A DNA stretch of 64,000 nt from Hamadaea sp013361475 (GTDB lineage Bacteria; Actinomycetota; Actinomycetes; Mycobacteriales; Micromonosporaceae). The DNA lies in contig NZ_JBFAHM010000004.1 in the NCBI RefSeq assembly GCF_040654195.1, forward strand, positions 186,001 through 250,000, given 5' to 3'. The stretch's first letter is position 1. Every line of letters starts with the position of its first letter. The notes under the pieces were generated by a model. That model searched no databases. It was not told the DNA's origin and saw nothing but the letters and a program-made list of their open reading frames with translations. Below are positions 7,311-15,704 of this stretch, in pieces. Made by a program: the position numbers and the translations under genes.

Positions 7311-7324
7311 TGGGAGCGCTCCCA
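7311..7324. promoter_or_regulatory. CelR/CebR operator
   Basis: TGGGAGCGCTCCCA is a perfect 14-bp palindrome identical to the operator bound by the LacI-family cellulose repressors CelR (Thermobifida) and CebR (Streptomyces), which are released by cellobiose. It lies 18 bases before the cellulase ATG, in a position to block transcription. Confidence 0.9.
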
Positions 7325-7341
7325 ACGCCCAAGGAGACAGC

Positions 7342-10173
7342 ATGCCCAGATTCCGCCTGCTGGCGGCCACGGCGGTGACCGCCTTGATCGCCGGCCTGAC
7401 CAGCGCCGTCCCCGCGCCCGCCCAAGCGGCCGGCCCTTACAACTACGCCGAAGCACTGCAGAAGTCGATCTGGTTCTACGAGGCGCAGCAGTCCGGCGCC
7501 AAGCCGAGTTGGAGCCGCGTCGGATGGCGCGGCAACTCCGGCATGTCCGACGGCTCCGACGTCGGTCTCGATCTGACCGGCGGCTGGTACGACGCCGGCG
7601 ACCACGTGAAGTTCGGCTTCCCGATGGCGGCCAGCACGACGATGCTGGCTTGGGGAGCGGTCGAGTACCGCACCGCGTACCAGAGTTCGGGGCAGCTGAC
7701 GCCGCTGCTGAACAACCTGCGGTTCGTCAACGACTACTTCATCAAGGCCCACCCGTCGGCCAACGTCCTCTACGGACAGGTCGGCAACGGCGGCACCGAC
7801 CACGCCTGGTGGGGACCGGCCGAGGTGATGAAGATGGCGCGCCCGGCGTACAAGATCGATGCCAGCTGTGGCGGCACGGACCTGGCGGCGGAGACGGCGG
7901 CCGCGATGGCGGCCAGCTCGATGGTCTTCCGGCCCACGGACAGCGCCTACGCCGACAAGCTGCTGACCCACGCGACGCAGCTGTACACCTTCGCCGACAC
8001 GGTGCGGAAGAAGTACCACGAGTGCATCACCGACGCGCAGGGGTACTACCAGTCCTGGAGCGGCTACAACGACGAACTGGTCTGGGGCGCGATCTGGCTC
8101 TACCGCGCGACCGGCACCGCGTCCTACCTGGACAAGGCCAAGGCCTACTACGCGAACCTCGGCACCGAGCCGCAGTCGACGACGCACTCCTACAAGTGGA
8201 CGCAGGACTGGGATGACAAGTCCTACGGGTCTTATGTGCTGATGGCCAAGCTGACCGGTGAGCAGCAGTACATCGACGACGCCAACCGCTGGCTCGACTA
8301 CTGGACCGTCGGCGTCAACGGCGCGAAGATCACCTACTCCCCCGGCGGCCAGGCATGGTTGCAGCAGTGGGGCTCGCTGCGCTACTCGGCGAACACCGCG
8401 TGGGTGGCGCTCGTCTACTCGGATTACCTGAGCGACGCGACGCGTAAGGCGCGCTATCACGACTTCGCGACGTCGCAGATCAACTACATCCTCGGCAGCA
8501 ACCCGAACAACCGCAGCTACATGATCGGGTTCGGCAACAACTCCCCGATCAACCCGCACCACCGCACCGCGCACGGTTCATGGACTGACAGCCTCACCAG
8601 CCCGACGAACAACCGGCACGTGCTCTACGGCGCGCTCGTCGGCGGGCCCGGCGCGGCGAACGACGCGTACACCGACGACCGCAGCAACTACCAGATGAAC
8701 GAGGTCGCCGACGACTACAACGCCGGGTTCACCTCGGCGCTCGTCCGGATGTACTCCGAGTACGGCGGCACGCCGCTGGCGAACTTCCCGCCCACGGAGA
8801 CGCCGGACGACAACGAGATGTACATCGAGGCGGGCGTCAACGCGTCCGGCGCGACGTTCACCGAGATGAAGGCGACCGTCTACAACAAGTCGGCCTGGCC
8901 CGCCCGCGCGCTGACCAACGGCTCGTTCCGGTACTACTTCACCCTCGACGGCAGCACCACGCCGTCGCAGATCTCGCTGTCGTCGGCGTACAACCAGTGC
9001 ACGGCGCCGACCGGCCCGACGCAGTTCAGCGGGAACGTCTACTACGTGACGGTCTCGTGCGCCGGGCAGAGCATCGCGCCCGCGGGCCAGTCAGACTGGC
9101 GGCGCGAGGTCCAGTTCCGGATCGCCAGCACCGGCACGTGGGACCCGACCAACGACTGGTCCTACCAGTCGGCCATCGCACGCGACGCGCACATGACGCT
9201 CTACGACGGCGCGACGCTCGTCTGGGGTTCCGCGCCGAGCGGCGGCTCCACCGACACGACTCCGCCGTCATCCCCTGGTACGCCCACCGCATCGGCGATC
9301 ACATCCACCTCGGCGACGCTGACGTGGACGGCGTCCACCGACACCGGCGGCAGCGGCCTGGCCGGCTACGACGTCTACCGTGAAGCGGGCGCCACCGACG
9401 TCCTCGCCGGAACCACCACGTCTCTGTCGCTGGCGTTGACCGGGCTGACCGCGTCCACGTCGTACACCTATTACGTCGTGGCGCGGGACGGAGCCGGGAA
9501 CTCGACGGCGTCGTCGCCGGTGACGTTCTCGACGAGCGCACCGCCCAACGACACCACTCCCCCGTCGGCCCCCGGTACGCCGGTCGCCTCGGCGATCACG
9601 TCCAGCGGCGCGACGCTGACCTGGACCGCATCCACCGACACCGGCGGCAGCGGCCTGGCCGGCTACGACGTCTACCGCGAGGCCGGCACCACCGACGTCC
9701 TCGCCGGCACGACCACCACCACGTCGTTCGCCCTCACCGGCCTCACCGCGTCCACTTCGTACACCTACTACGTCGTGGCCCGGGACGGGTCCGGCAACAA
9801 GACAGCCTCGTCGCCGGTCACCTTCAGCACCACCACGGCCGCCGCGCTGAGCTGCGACGTCGCGTTCGTGTTCAGCAGCCAGTGGCCGGGCGGCTTCACC
9901 GCCGCGATCACGGTCAAGAACACCGGCACGACGACGATCGGCCCGAACTGGACCCTGGTCTTCACCTGGCCGGCGAGCGGGCAGGCGGTCACCCAGGGCT
10001 GGTCGGCGACCTTCACCCAGACCGGGCAGATCGTCACGGCGAAGAGCCTCGACTACAACGGCTCCATCGCTCCGGGGGCGAGCGTGTCCCTCGGGTTCAA
10101 CGGCTCGTACACGGGCTCGAACCCGGAGCCGACCGCGTTCACCCTCAACGGCACCCCCTGCACCGTCTCCTAA
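7342..10173 (+). CDS. Secreted modular GH9 cellulase (GH9-CBM3-Fn3-Fn3-CBM2)
   Basis: ATG 7342 with AAGGAG at 7331-7336. The 943-residue protein has a Sec signal peptide cleaved after about AQA (residue 29), a GH9 catalytic domain (about 33-474) with GGWYDAGDHVKFGFPMA (Asp84 and Asp87) and NEVADDYNAGF (Glu454, the expected proton donor), a CBM3c-like module (about 492-625), two fibronectin type III domains (about 642-730 and 741-830, nearly identical) and a C-terminal CBM2 (about 837-943). This is the layout of processive endoglucanases such as Thermobifida Cel9A. It hydrolyses beta-1,4-glucan outside the cell. A CelR/CebR operator precedes it. Confidence 0.95.
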   Translation: MPRFRLLAATAVTALIAGLTSAVPAPAQAAGPYNYAEALQKSIWFYEAQQSGAKPSWSRVGWRGNSGMSDGSDVGLDLTGGWYDAGDHVKFGFPMAASTTMLAWGAVEYRTAYQSSGQLTPLLNNLRFVNDYFIKAHPSANVLYGQVGNGGTDHAWWGPAEVMKMARPAYKIDASCGGTDLAAETAAAMAASSMVFRPTDSAYADKLLTHATQLYTFADTVRKKYHECITDAQGYYQSWSGYNDELVWGAIWLYRATGTASYLDKAKAYYANLGTEPQSTTHSYKWTQDWDDKSYGSYVLMAKLTGEQQYIDDANRWLDYWTVGVNGAKITYSPGGQAWLQQWGSLRYSANTAWVALVYSDYLSDATRKARYHDFATSQINYILGSNPNNRSYMIGFGNNSPINPHHRTAHGSWTDSLTSPTNNRHVLYGALVGGPGAANDAYTDDRSNYQMNEVADDYNAGFTSALVRMYSEYGGTPLANFPPTETPDDNEMYIEAGVNASGATFTEMKATVYNKSAWPARALTNGSFRYYFTLDGSTTPSQISLSSAYNQCTAPTGPTQFSGNVYYVTVSCAGQSIAPAGQSDWRREVQFRIASTGTWDPTNDWSYQSAIARDAHMTLYDGATLVWGSAPSGGSTDTTPPSSPGTPTASAITSTSATLTWTASTDTGGSGLAGYDVYREAGATDVLAGTTTSLSLALTGLTASTSYTYYVVARDGAGNSTASSPVTFSTSAPPNDTTPPSAPGTPVASAITSSGATLTWTASTDTGGSGLAGYDVYREAGTTDVLAGTTTTTSFALTGLTASTSYTYYVVARDGSGNKTASSPVTFSTTTAAALSCDVAFVFSSQWPGGFTAAITVKNTGTTTIGPNWTLVFTWPASGQAVTQGWSATFTQTGQIVTAKSLDYNGSIAPGASVSLGFNGSYTGSNPEPTAFTLNGTPCTVS

Positions 10174-10203
10174 CCCCGTCACCCCTGCGGGAGGTCCCGC
10201 ACA

Positions 10204-10258
10204 GGATCAGGGTTCTCGGTCGAATCATGCTTCAAGATTCGGCCGAGAACCCTGATCC
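10204..10258 (+). repeat. Long hairpin element after the cellulase (copy 2)
   Basis: Arms of 23 bp starting GGATCAGGGTTCTCGG pair with only one G.U-type mismatch around the loop ATGCTTCAA. It lies 30 bases after the stop at 10173 and is closely related in both arms and loop to the element at 7112-7170. A terminator function is likely. Confidence 0.85.
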
Positions 10259-10336
10259 AGCCCCCAAATCGGCCGCCGAAGCAAGCGATCCGGGAGCCCG
10301 GGCGCGACAATGGAAGCAGCCGACGAGGGAGGCGAC

Positions 10337-10684
10337 ATGGCCAACGAATGGAACGAGCTGGGTGAGAAGCTGGAAGGCCTCGGCCTGAAGCTGAAGATGC
10401 ACCTCCAGCAGAGCGACACCAGCGAGGTGCCCGACGCGCTGAGCAAGCTCGGGAACGCCGTCCAGGAGGTGTTCGCGGCGGCGGGCAACGCCGTCAAGGA
10501 CGACGCCGTCCGGGCCGACGTCAAGGAGGCCGGGCAGATGCTCGGCGACGCGCTCGCCAACACGTTCAGCAAGGCGAGCAACGATATCCGCGACCGTTTC
10601 GGCAAGAAGCCCGGCGAGTCCGGCCCGGAACCCACGCCGGACGCGCCCGAGACCAAGCCAGCCGACGGGTCAGCTCAGGAATGA
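10337..10684 (+). CDS. Small helical protein of unknown function
   Basis: ATG 10337 follows GGAGG at a good distance (10328-10332). The 115-residue product is rich in Lys, Glu and Ala, with amphipathic helical stretches (WNELGEKLEGLGLKLKMHL, ALSKLGNAVQEVFAAAG) and a Pro/Glu-rich tail. Similar small proteins are common in actinobacteria without assigned function. No signal peptide or membrane segment. Its end overlaps the convergent hydrolase gene by 15 bases. Confidence 0.6.
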   Translation: MANEWNELGEKLEGLGLKLKMHLQQSDTSEVPDALSKLGNAVQEVFAAAGNAVKDDAVRADVKEAGQMLGDALANTFSKASNDIRDRFGKKPGESGPEPTPDAPETKPADGSAQE

Positions 10685-11422
10685 CAGGATGCGCCGCCAG
10701 GCGTCGGCGGAGGCCTGGCGGTTCTCCTGGTGGTGCAGGTCGAAGAAGCTGTGCGGGGCGTCGGGGTAGACGACCAGGTCGTGGGGCGTACCGACGGCGG
10801 TGAGAGCCTGATCGAAGCGGTCGATGGCCGACGCGGGGATGCCGGGGTCGGCCCCGCCGAACAGGCCCAGGATCGGCGTCGTCAGCGTCGCGGCGACCTG
10901 GTTGGGGCCGGCTGATCCGTTGATCTCGTCGAGCGCCCCGTAGAGCCCGACGACGTGGGAGAGCCCGTAGGACGGATCGGCGGTCAGGAAGGCGAGCCGG
11001 CCGCCGAAGCAGAAGCCGAGCGCGGCGACCGGCTGCCCCAGTGTCCGCAGGTACGCGATCCCGGCCGCGATGTCGCCGTACAGGCCGGGCCGGGTGAGCG
11101 CCATCAGGTGCGGCAGGACCGTCGCCAGGTCGTCGAACCCGGTGCGGGCCCGGTGATCCACCCCCGCCGTACGCCCGAAGTAGTCGACGGCGAGCGCCGG
11201 GTGTCCCTTCTCGGCGAGCCGGAGCGCGAGGTGCTCGTAGAAGCCGGAGAGTCCCCGGTTGTCGGGGAGGATCAGGACCGAGCGGCCGGAGACGTCGGCG
11301 GGGACGGCCCGGTACGCGGCGAACAACGCGCCGTCCGCGCCGGTCAGGCGAAGATCGGCGGACTCGGCGGTGGTGACGGGTTCGGAGTGGATCGGCGGCT
11401 GGGCGTCGAGGTCGTGGCACAT
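10670..11422 (-). CDS. Dienelactone hydrolase family alpha/beta hydrolase
   Basis: Start chosen at ATG 11422 (MCHDLDAQPP); the frame extends 13 codons further without support. The 250-residue protein has the DLH signature: nucleophile Cys138 in LGFCFGGR, a catalytic Asp in GGADPGIP and His in DAPHSFF near the C-terminus. The family hydrolyses dienelactone in chlorocatechol breakdown, but most genomic members act on unknown esters or lactones. Cytosolic. Confidence 0.85.
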   Translation of the reverse strand: MCHDLDAQPPIHSEPVTTAESADLRLTGADGALFAAYRAVPADVSGRSVLILPDNRGLSGFYEHLALRLAEKGHPALAVDYFGRTAGVDHRARTGFDDLATVLPHLMALTRPGLYGDIAAGIAYLRTLGQPVAALGFCFGGRLAFLTADPSYGLSHVVGLYGALDEINGSAGPNQVAATLTTPILGLFGGADPGIPASAIDRFDQALTAVGTPHDLVVYPDAPHSFFDLHHQENRQASADAWRRILSFLS

Positions 11423-11528
11423 GCGGCCGATGCTAGTTCCGTGATTCGCCCATAATACCACAAAAACGATCTTGAAGCAAGTACGCAGTGGACGGAAATC
11501 GATCCGCCGAAGGCCTTAAGGTGTCGCC

Positions 11529-12197
11529 ATGAAGGTCATCGTCTTCGGCGCCACCGGCATGGTCGGCCAGGGTGTGTTGCGGGAGTGCCTGCAGGCCCCC
11601 GACGTCGACCAGGTCCTCACCGTCGGGCGGCGGGCCACCGCGCGCGGGCACACCAAGCTGCGCGAGGTCGAAGTGCCCGACCTGGCGAACCTGTCGGCGA
11701 TCGAGGACGAGTTCGGGGCGTACGACGCCTGCTTCTTCTGCCTCGGCGTCTCCTCGGCCGGGATGAAGGAGGCGGACTACCGGCGGCTGACCTACGACCT
11801 GACGCTGGCCGTCGCCCGCCCGCTCGCCGAGCGCAATCCCGAGGCCACCTTCGTCTACGTCTCGGGCGCGGGGACCGACAGCACCGAGCAGGGTCGCAGC
11901 ATGTGGGCACGGGTGAAGGGCAAGACGGAGAACGACCTGTTCGCCCTGCCCTTCCACGCGTACGCGCTGCGTCCCGGTTTCATCCAGCCGATGCACGGCG
12001 AGGTTTCGCGTACGCGCTTGTATCGCACGTTGTACGCGATCGGCCGCCCCGTCTTCCCCTTGGTGCGGCGGCTGTCCCCGAGGTCGGTGACCACCACGGT
12101 GAACATGGGCCGGGCGATGCTGACCTTGGCCCGGCACGGCTGGCCGGACAAGGTGCTCGGTCCGGAGCAGATCAACGCGGCGGCTGGACGAAGCTGA
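11529..12197 (+). CDS. NAD(P)-binding oxidoreductase of the atypical SDR group
   Basis: The 222-residue protein opens with a Rossmann motif GATGMVG (residues 7-13) and lacks the classical YxxxK; YVSGAGTDSTEQGRSMWARVKGKTE, read in two parts, resembles HTATIP2/YbjT-type atypical SDRs. Reaction unknown. A hydrophobic C-terminal part contains RPVFPLVRRL. Its 3' end overlaps the convergent cupin gene by 26 bases. Confidence 0.75.
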   Translation: MKVIVFGATGMVGQGVLRECLQAPDVDQVLTVGRRATARGHTKLREVEVPDLANLSAIEDEFGAYDACFFCLGVSSAGMKEADYRRLTYDLTLAVARPLAERNPEATFVYVSGAGTDSTEQGRSMWARVKGKTENDLFALPFHAYALRPGFIQPMHGEVSRTRLYRTLYAIGRPVFPLVRRLSPRSVTTTVNMGRAMLTLARHGWPDKVLGPEQINAAAGRS

Positions 12198-12630
12198 CTC
12201 CGTGCCGCGCCGCCGCGGCGGCGGCGAGCGGAAACACCTCGGCCATCGGGGCGTCCACCGGGATCGACTCGTCGAGGTCGGCGAAGAACCGCCCCATCGC
12301 GTCGGTCAGCGTGAACACCAGGAACTTCGCCGACGGCGTGGCGATCGAGAAGGTGTGCTGGGCGTAGGGCGGGACGGTCAGGGCCGCGCCCGGCGTCAGG
12401 TCGTAGGCGTCCTCGCCGACCTGGACGCTCATGGTGCCGTGGAGCAGGTAGTAGGCCTCGGGCCAGGCGTGCGTGTGCAGTGGGATGGCATGGCCGCGCG
12501 GCGCGTCGATCTCGAAGAGCTCGTAGCCGCCGTCGGTCTGCTTCCCGCCGATCTTCACCGTGTGAATCGCGTCGATGGCCCGCAGCTCCACGCCGTCGCC
12601 GGCCGGGCTGTGGTGGACGAAGTGCGTCAT
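12172..12630 (-). CDS. Cupin-domain protein
   Basis: Start at ATG 12630, which overlaps the stop of the upstream mycothiol-enzyme gene as ATGA, so the two are an operon. The 152-residue single cupin shows the first metal motif HTHAWPEAYYLLHG (His, His, Glu) and the second-motif His in YAQHTF. Function within cupins cannot be assigned. Probably controlled, with its partner, by the divergent MarR protein. Confidence 0.8.
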   Translation of the reverse strand: MTHFVHHSPAGDGVELRAIDAIHTVKIGGKQTDGGYELFEIDAPRGHAIPLHTHAWPEAYYLLHGTMSVQVGEDAYDLTPGAALTVPPYAQHTFSIATPSAKFLVFTLTDAMGRFFADLDESIPVDAPMAEVFPLAAAAAARHGVSFVQPPR

Positions 12631-13268
12631 GACTCCCCCTTCAACGATCTTTCGAGCTCGGCCAGCCCCGGGCCGCCGAGCCACCGGAGACCGGCCGGAC
12701 GGCCGGTCAGGACGAGCAGCAGCGCCGAGATCGGCCCCTCGACGCGTACGCCGTCGCCCGCCGCCCAGGACGCATCGGAGGCGACCAGGCGGAGGCCACG
12801 CAACCGGCGTCGGGCCCCGAACGGGAAGCTCGTCGACCACACCCGCTTCGCCGAGTTCACCGCCGCCGCGACCGGCATCTTCCGGTCGATGCCCAGCGGG
12901 ATCGCGATGTCCTGCCCGTGCACGAGGACGTCCAGCAACGGCTCATGGATCGAGGTGCCCGGCGCCGGGCGGCGAGATCCGCTGATCGCCCGCAGATCGG
13001 CCACGATCTGGTCGACCGGCCGCTGCGCGCGCTCGACCGCGGTCGCGTACACCATGCGGTTGAAGCTGCCCCGCGCCCGCACGATCTCGCGGAGCACGGT
13101 CCCCCACGAGGTGATCGGCCCGAGCGTGAGATGCGCCGCGACGTCGCGGACGCGCCACCCCGGACACAGTGAAGGCTGCTCCCACTGCTCGGGTGTCAAT
13201 CTGTCGAGCAGGCCGGCCAAGTCGAGCCGCTGGGCATCGACCTCGCGCCAGATCTCGTCGTTCCGCAT
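12627..13268 (-). CDS. Maleylpyruvate isomerase-family mycothiol-dependent enzyme
   Basis: The 213-residue protein has the DinB-like helical N-terminal domain with LCPGWRVRDVAAHLTLG (His in the metal site) and later DVLVHGQDIAIPLG, typical of actinobacterial mycothiol-dependent enzymes. The substrate is not known; known relatives isomerise maleylpyruvate or act as mycothiol S-transferases. First gene of a two-gene operon with the cupin. Confidence 0.8.
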   Translation of the reverse strand: MRNDEIWREVDAQRLDLAGLLDRLTPEQWEQPSLCPGWRVRDVAAHLTLGPITSWGTVLREIVRARGSFNRMVYATAVERAQRPVDQIVADLRAISGSRRPAPGTSIHEPLLDVLVHGQDIAIPLGIDRKMPVAAAVNSAKRVWSTSFPFGARRRLRGLRLVASDASWAAGDGVRVEGPISALLLVLTGRPAGLRWLGGPGLAELERSLKGES

Positions 13269-13324
13269 GATTCGTCTCCCTGCCCGCTCCCGAATCCCTG
13301 CCCGCTCTCGTAATTTGGTACGAT

Positions 13325-13360
13325 GCTCTGACCAATTTTAGTCAGAGCGTCTGACCAATT
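13325..13360. promoter_or_regulatory. Operator region between mycothiol enzyme and MarR gene
   Basis: GCTCTGAC (13325-13332) and GTCAGAGC (13341-13348) form a perfect inverted repeat, and TCTGACCAATT occurs twice as a direct repeat (13327-13337, 13350-13360). On the minus strand TTGACA (13365-13360) and TAAAAT (13340-13335) with a 19-bp gap make a promoter that the operator would cover. Confidence 0.65.
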
Positions 13361-13384
13361 GTCAACGAACCGCAAGGGGAGAGA

Positions 13385-13822
13385 ATGCCGGAGGAACAGC
13401 TCAACGTGGGCCTGCTGCTGTTCATCCCGTACCGGGCGATGGAGTCTCGGGTCTTCGCCGAGCTGGCCGAGGCCGGATACGCCGACTTCACTCCGGCCCA
13501 GGCCCGCGTGTTCCAGCGGATCGGGCCGGACGGCACGCGCCTGACCGAGCTGGCCGAGGCGGCCGGGGTGACCAAGCAGACCGCCGGATTCCTCGTGGAT
13601 CAGCTGGAGAAGGCCGGCTACGTGGAACGAGTGCCCGATCCGCGGGACGCGCGCGCCCGGCTGGTGCGTATAGCGAAGCGCGGCCACGAGGCGATTCCCG
13701 TGGCCGCGCAGGTGGTGGCGCGAGTGGAGGCGGAGTGGACCGCCCATCTGGGCAAGCGGCGGATGGCTCAGCTCAAGGAGATCCTCGGCGACCTGCGGAG
13801 CATCACCGACCCCTACGCCTGA
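13385..13822 (+). CDS. MarR family transcriptional regulator
   Basis: The 145-residue protein has the winged-helix core TRLTELAEAAGVTKQTAGFL and the wing region VERVPDPRDARARLV typical of MarR. ATG 13385 follows AGGGGAG. It is divergent from the mycothiol enzyme-cupin operon, with inverted and direct repeats in the 116-bp gap, so it probably represses both itself and that operon. Ligand unknown. Confidence 0.88.
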   Translation: MPEEQLNVGLLLFIPYRAMESRVFAELAEAGYADFTPAQARVFQRIGPDGTRLTELAEAAGVTKQTAGFLVDQLEKAGYVERVPDPRDARARLVRIAKRGHEAIPVAAQVVARVEAEWTAHLGKRRMAQLKEILGDLRSITDPYA

Positions 13823-13825
13823 CCG

Positions 13826-14434
13826 TTAGGACGCGCGGTGCAGCTCCCACTTCACGTACCCGCTGTCCAGCGTCGCGGTGTCGCCGGAGCAGGTGTAGGC
13901 CAGGCTGTTCTTGGACAGGTCGAGGTTGCCGTCGAAGGCCTTCGTCGTCAGCGGCGTCTCGACGCCGTTCATCACCATGACCGACTTGGTGGTCACCGTG
14001 CCGCCCGGCGTCGTGCCGGACAGCTTGCCGTTCTCGCCCGACCACGAGGTACTGGTGGAGCTGCCGTCGAAGGTCTGCTTCATGGTGACCTCCTGACCCA
14101 TCTGCGTCGTCTTGATGTTGATCGCCGCCTGGGTGAACTTGATCGTCATCTGGTCGGCGAAGGTCAGCGTGATCGCACCGGTGCCGCTGCCGGTCGAGCC
14201 GTTGCCGATCAGCGCCGCGGCGGCCTGCGCGAGCTTGGTGACGTCCACGTTCCAGGTGCCCTTGAGACAGTCGGCGCCGGTCGCGGCGCCACCGCCGGTC
14301 GTCGGGCTCGCCGCCACGCTGGCGGCCGCCGAGGAGCTGGGCGTACCGCTCGCGGTCGGGGTGTCGGAGCCGCAGCCGGCGAGGGCGAACAGGGATGCGG
14401 CCAGCAGGCCGAGCAAAGGCGCCTTGGGGGTCAT
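13826..14434 (-). CDS. Putative secreted lipoprotein
   Basis: Start at ATG 14434 (MTPKAPLLG), giving a 202-residue protein with a lipoprotein signal peptide and lipobox LAGC (Cys near residue 21). A Ser/Thr/Ala/Gly-rich linker (about 22-52) leads to a domain of about 150 residues that begins DCLKGTWNVD and may be a lipocalin-like beta-barrel, judging by GTWNVD and alternating pattern. No function recognised. Convergent with the MarR gene, three bases apart. Confidence 0.75.
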   Translation of the reverse strand: MTPKAPLLGLLAASLFALAGCGSDTPTASGTPSSSAAASVAASPTTGGGAATGADCLKGTWNVDVTKLAQAAAALIGNGSTGSGTGAITLTFADQMTIKFTQAAINIKTTQMGQEVTMKQTFDGSSTSTSWSGENGKLSGTTPGGTVTTKSVMVMNGVETPLTTKAFDGNLDLSKNSLAYTCSGDTATLDSGYVKWELHRAS

Positions 14435-14515
14435 CGCGCCATCGTGGTCACGGCCCGCCGCCTGGTTCAACGCCGCGTCGGCTTTCAGACATCGGGTACG
14501 CCCAGCGGCGCGCCC

Positions 14516-15643
14516 TCAGCTGGCCGGCCGGGCGAACGGCGCGAACGGGGTCTCCCGGGAGGCCGCCACCGCGGCGAAGGCGTACTCCAGCATCTGGGTC
14601 TCGTAGTCAGCCTTGGCCTGGGCCGGCGGACGGCCCGAACCGAGCAGGTCGCTCAGCAGGTGAGCGTCCCGCAGGGCCACATTGGCGCCGTCGCCCCGGC
14701 CCGGCGACATGGTGTGGATCGCGTCGCCCAGCAGCGTCACCCGAGGCTCGGCCCAGCGTGCGACCGGACGGGCGGAGGTGATCGTGACGGGGAAGGTCGC
14801 CGCCACGTCGGCGGCCTCGACGATCCGGCGTACGCCGGAATGCCAGCCCCGCACGGCGTCGAGCACGCGAGCGTGCAACCCGGCAGGGTCCACTCTGGAC
14901 GGTCGCGGGCCGGGCATCGTCGCAGTCCAGGAGAAGTAGCCGCCGACGTCGGTCAGGTGGGCGTATGGGGCGATCCGCGCGACCGCCTCCGGGATCGGCG
15001 TCCGAGACCGGCAGGTGGCGATCGCGACCGCGGTCCCGTCCGGTGCGATCACGCGGTTGAACGTGTCGATCAGATCGTCGGGGGTCTGCGCCAGCAGCTC
15101 CGCCGTGATCGGAGTACGCCCGTACGCCGCCCAGCCCAGGTCGTCGATCACCGCCTCCGGCAGCAGCTTCCGGCGTACCGCCGAAGTGACGCCGTCCGCC
15201 CCCACGAGCAGGTCGCCGACGGCACTGGACCCGTCGGCGAAGTCGGCGCGCACCTCCTCGTGCCCGGCGGTGAAGCCGGTGCACGTCTTTCCGAAGTGGA
15301 CGTCCGGCAGCGCGGTCAGCAGGATCTCGCGCAGAGTGAGCCGGTGTACGCCGAATCCCTCGCGCGCCTCCGGGATGGGCTTGGCGAACTTCGGGACCAG
15401 GTCGGGCGACAGGAACACCATGCGAGTGGCCGGGCGCAGCGCAGTCGCCGCCGCCAGGGCGAACAGGTCGGGCGGGAGGCAGGCACGAAGGGCCTGCTCC
15501 CCCACGCCTTTCAGACTGATGCGGTAGCCCTGCTCGCGCAGATCGGTGGAGCGCTCGAAGACGGTGGCGGGCAGGCCGGACCGGCGTAGCCCGTGCGCCA
15601 GGCACAATCCGCCGATGCCGCCGCCCGCGATCAGGACGGTCAT
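14516..15643 (-). CDS. FAD-dependent monooxygenase (PHBH-like)
   Basis: The 375-residue flavoprotein has the dinucleotide motif GGGIGG (residues 7-12), the DG-type motif GADGVTSAVRRKL near 158, and the FAD-ribityl motif VTLLGDAIHTMSPGRGDGAN near 300. This is the class A aromatic hydroxylase pattern (TetX, PHBH, polyketide hydroxylases), using NAD(P)H and O2; substrate unknown. It is divergent from a MarR gene with a palindrome between them, which suggests induction by a small aromatic or antibiotic compound. Confidence 0.85.
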   Translation of the reverse strand: MTVLIAGGGIGGLCLAHGLRRSGLPATVFERSTDLREQGYRISLKGVGEQALRACLPPDLFALAAATALRPATRMVFLSPDLVPKFAKPIPEAREGFGVHRLTLREILLTALPDVHFGKTCTGFTAGHEEVRADFADGSSAVGDLLVGADGVTSAVRRKLLPEAVIDDLGWAAYGRTPITAELLAQTPDDLIDTFNRVIAPDGTAVAIATCRSRTPIPEAVARIAPYAHLTDVGGYFSWTATMPGPRPSRVDPAGLHARVLDAVRGWHSGVRRIVEAADVAATFPVTITSARPVARWAEPRVTLLGDAIHTMSPGRGDGANVALRDAHLLSDLLGSGRPPAQAKADYETQMLEYAFAAVAASRETPFAPFARPAS

Positions 15644-15664
15644 GGCGGCGAAGCTAGCATGATA

Positions 15665-15678
15665 GCTGTCATGACAGC
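15665..15678. promoter_or_regulatory. MarR operator candidate
   Basis: GCTGTCATGACAGC is a perfect 14-bp palindrome in the 61-bp gap between the monooxygenase and the MarR gene. Its position would let one MarR dimer control both promoters. Confidence 0.65.
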
Positions 15679-15704
15679 AAGTTCAGATGAACTATCCTTG
15701 GTGA

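Noticed and set aside
7135..8574. Minus-strand frame opposite the cellulase
   Set aside because: Antisense shadow rich in Val, Arg and Gly; the cellulase is certain on the plus strand.
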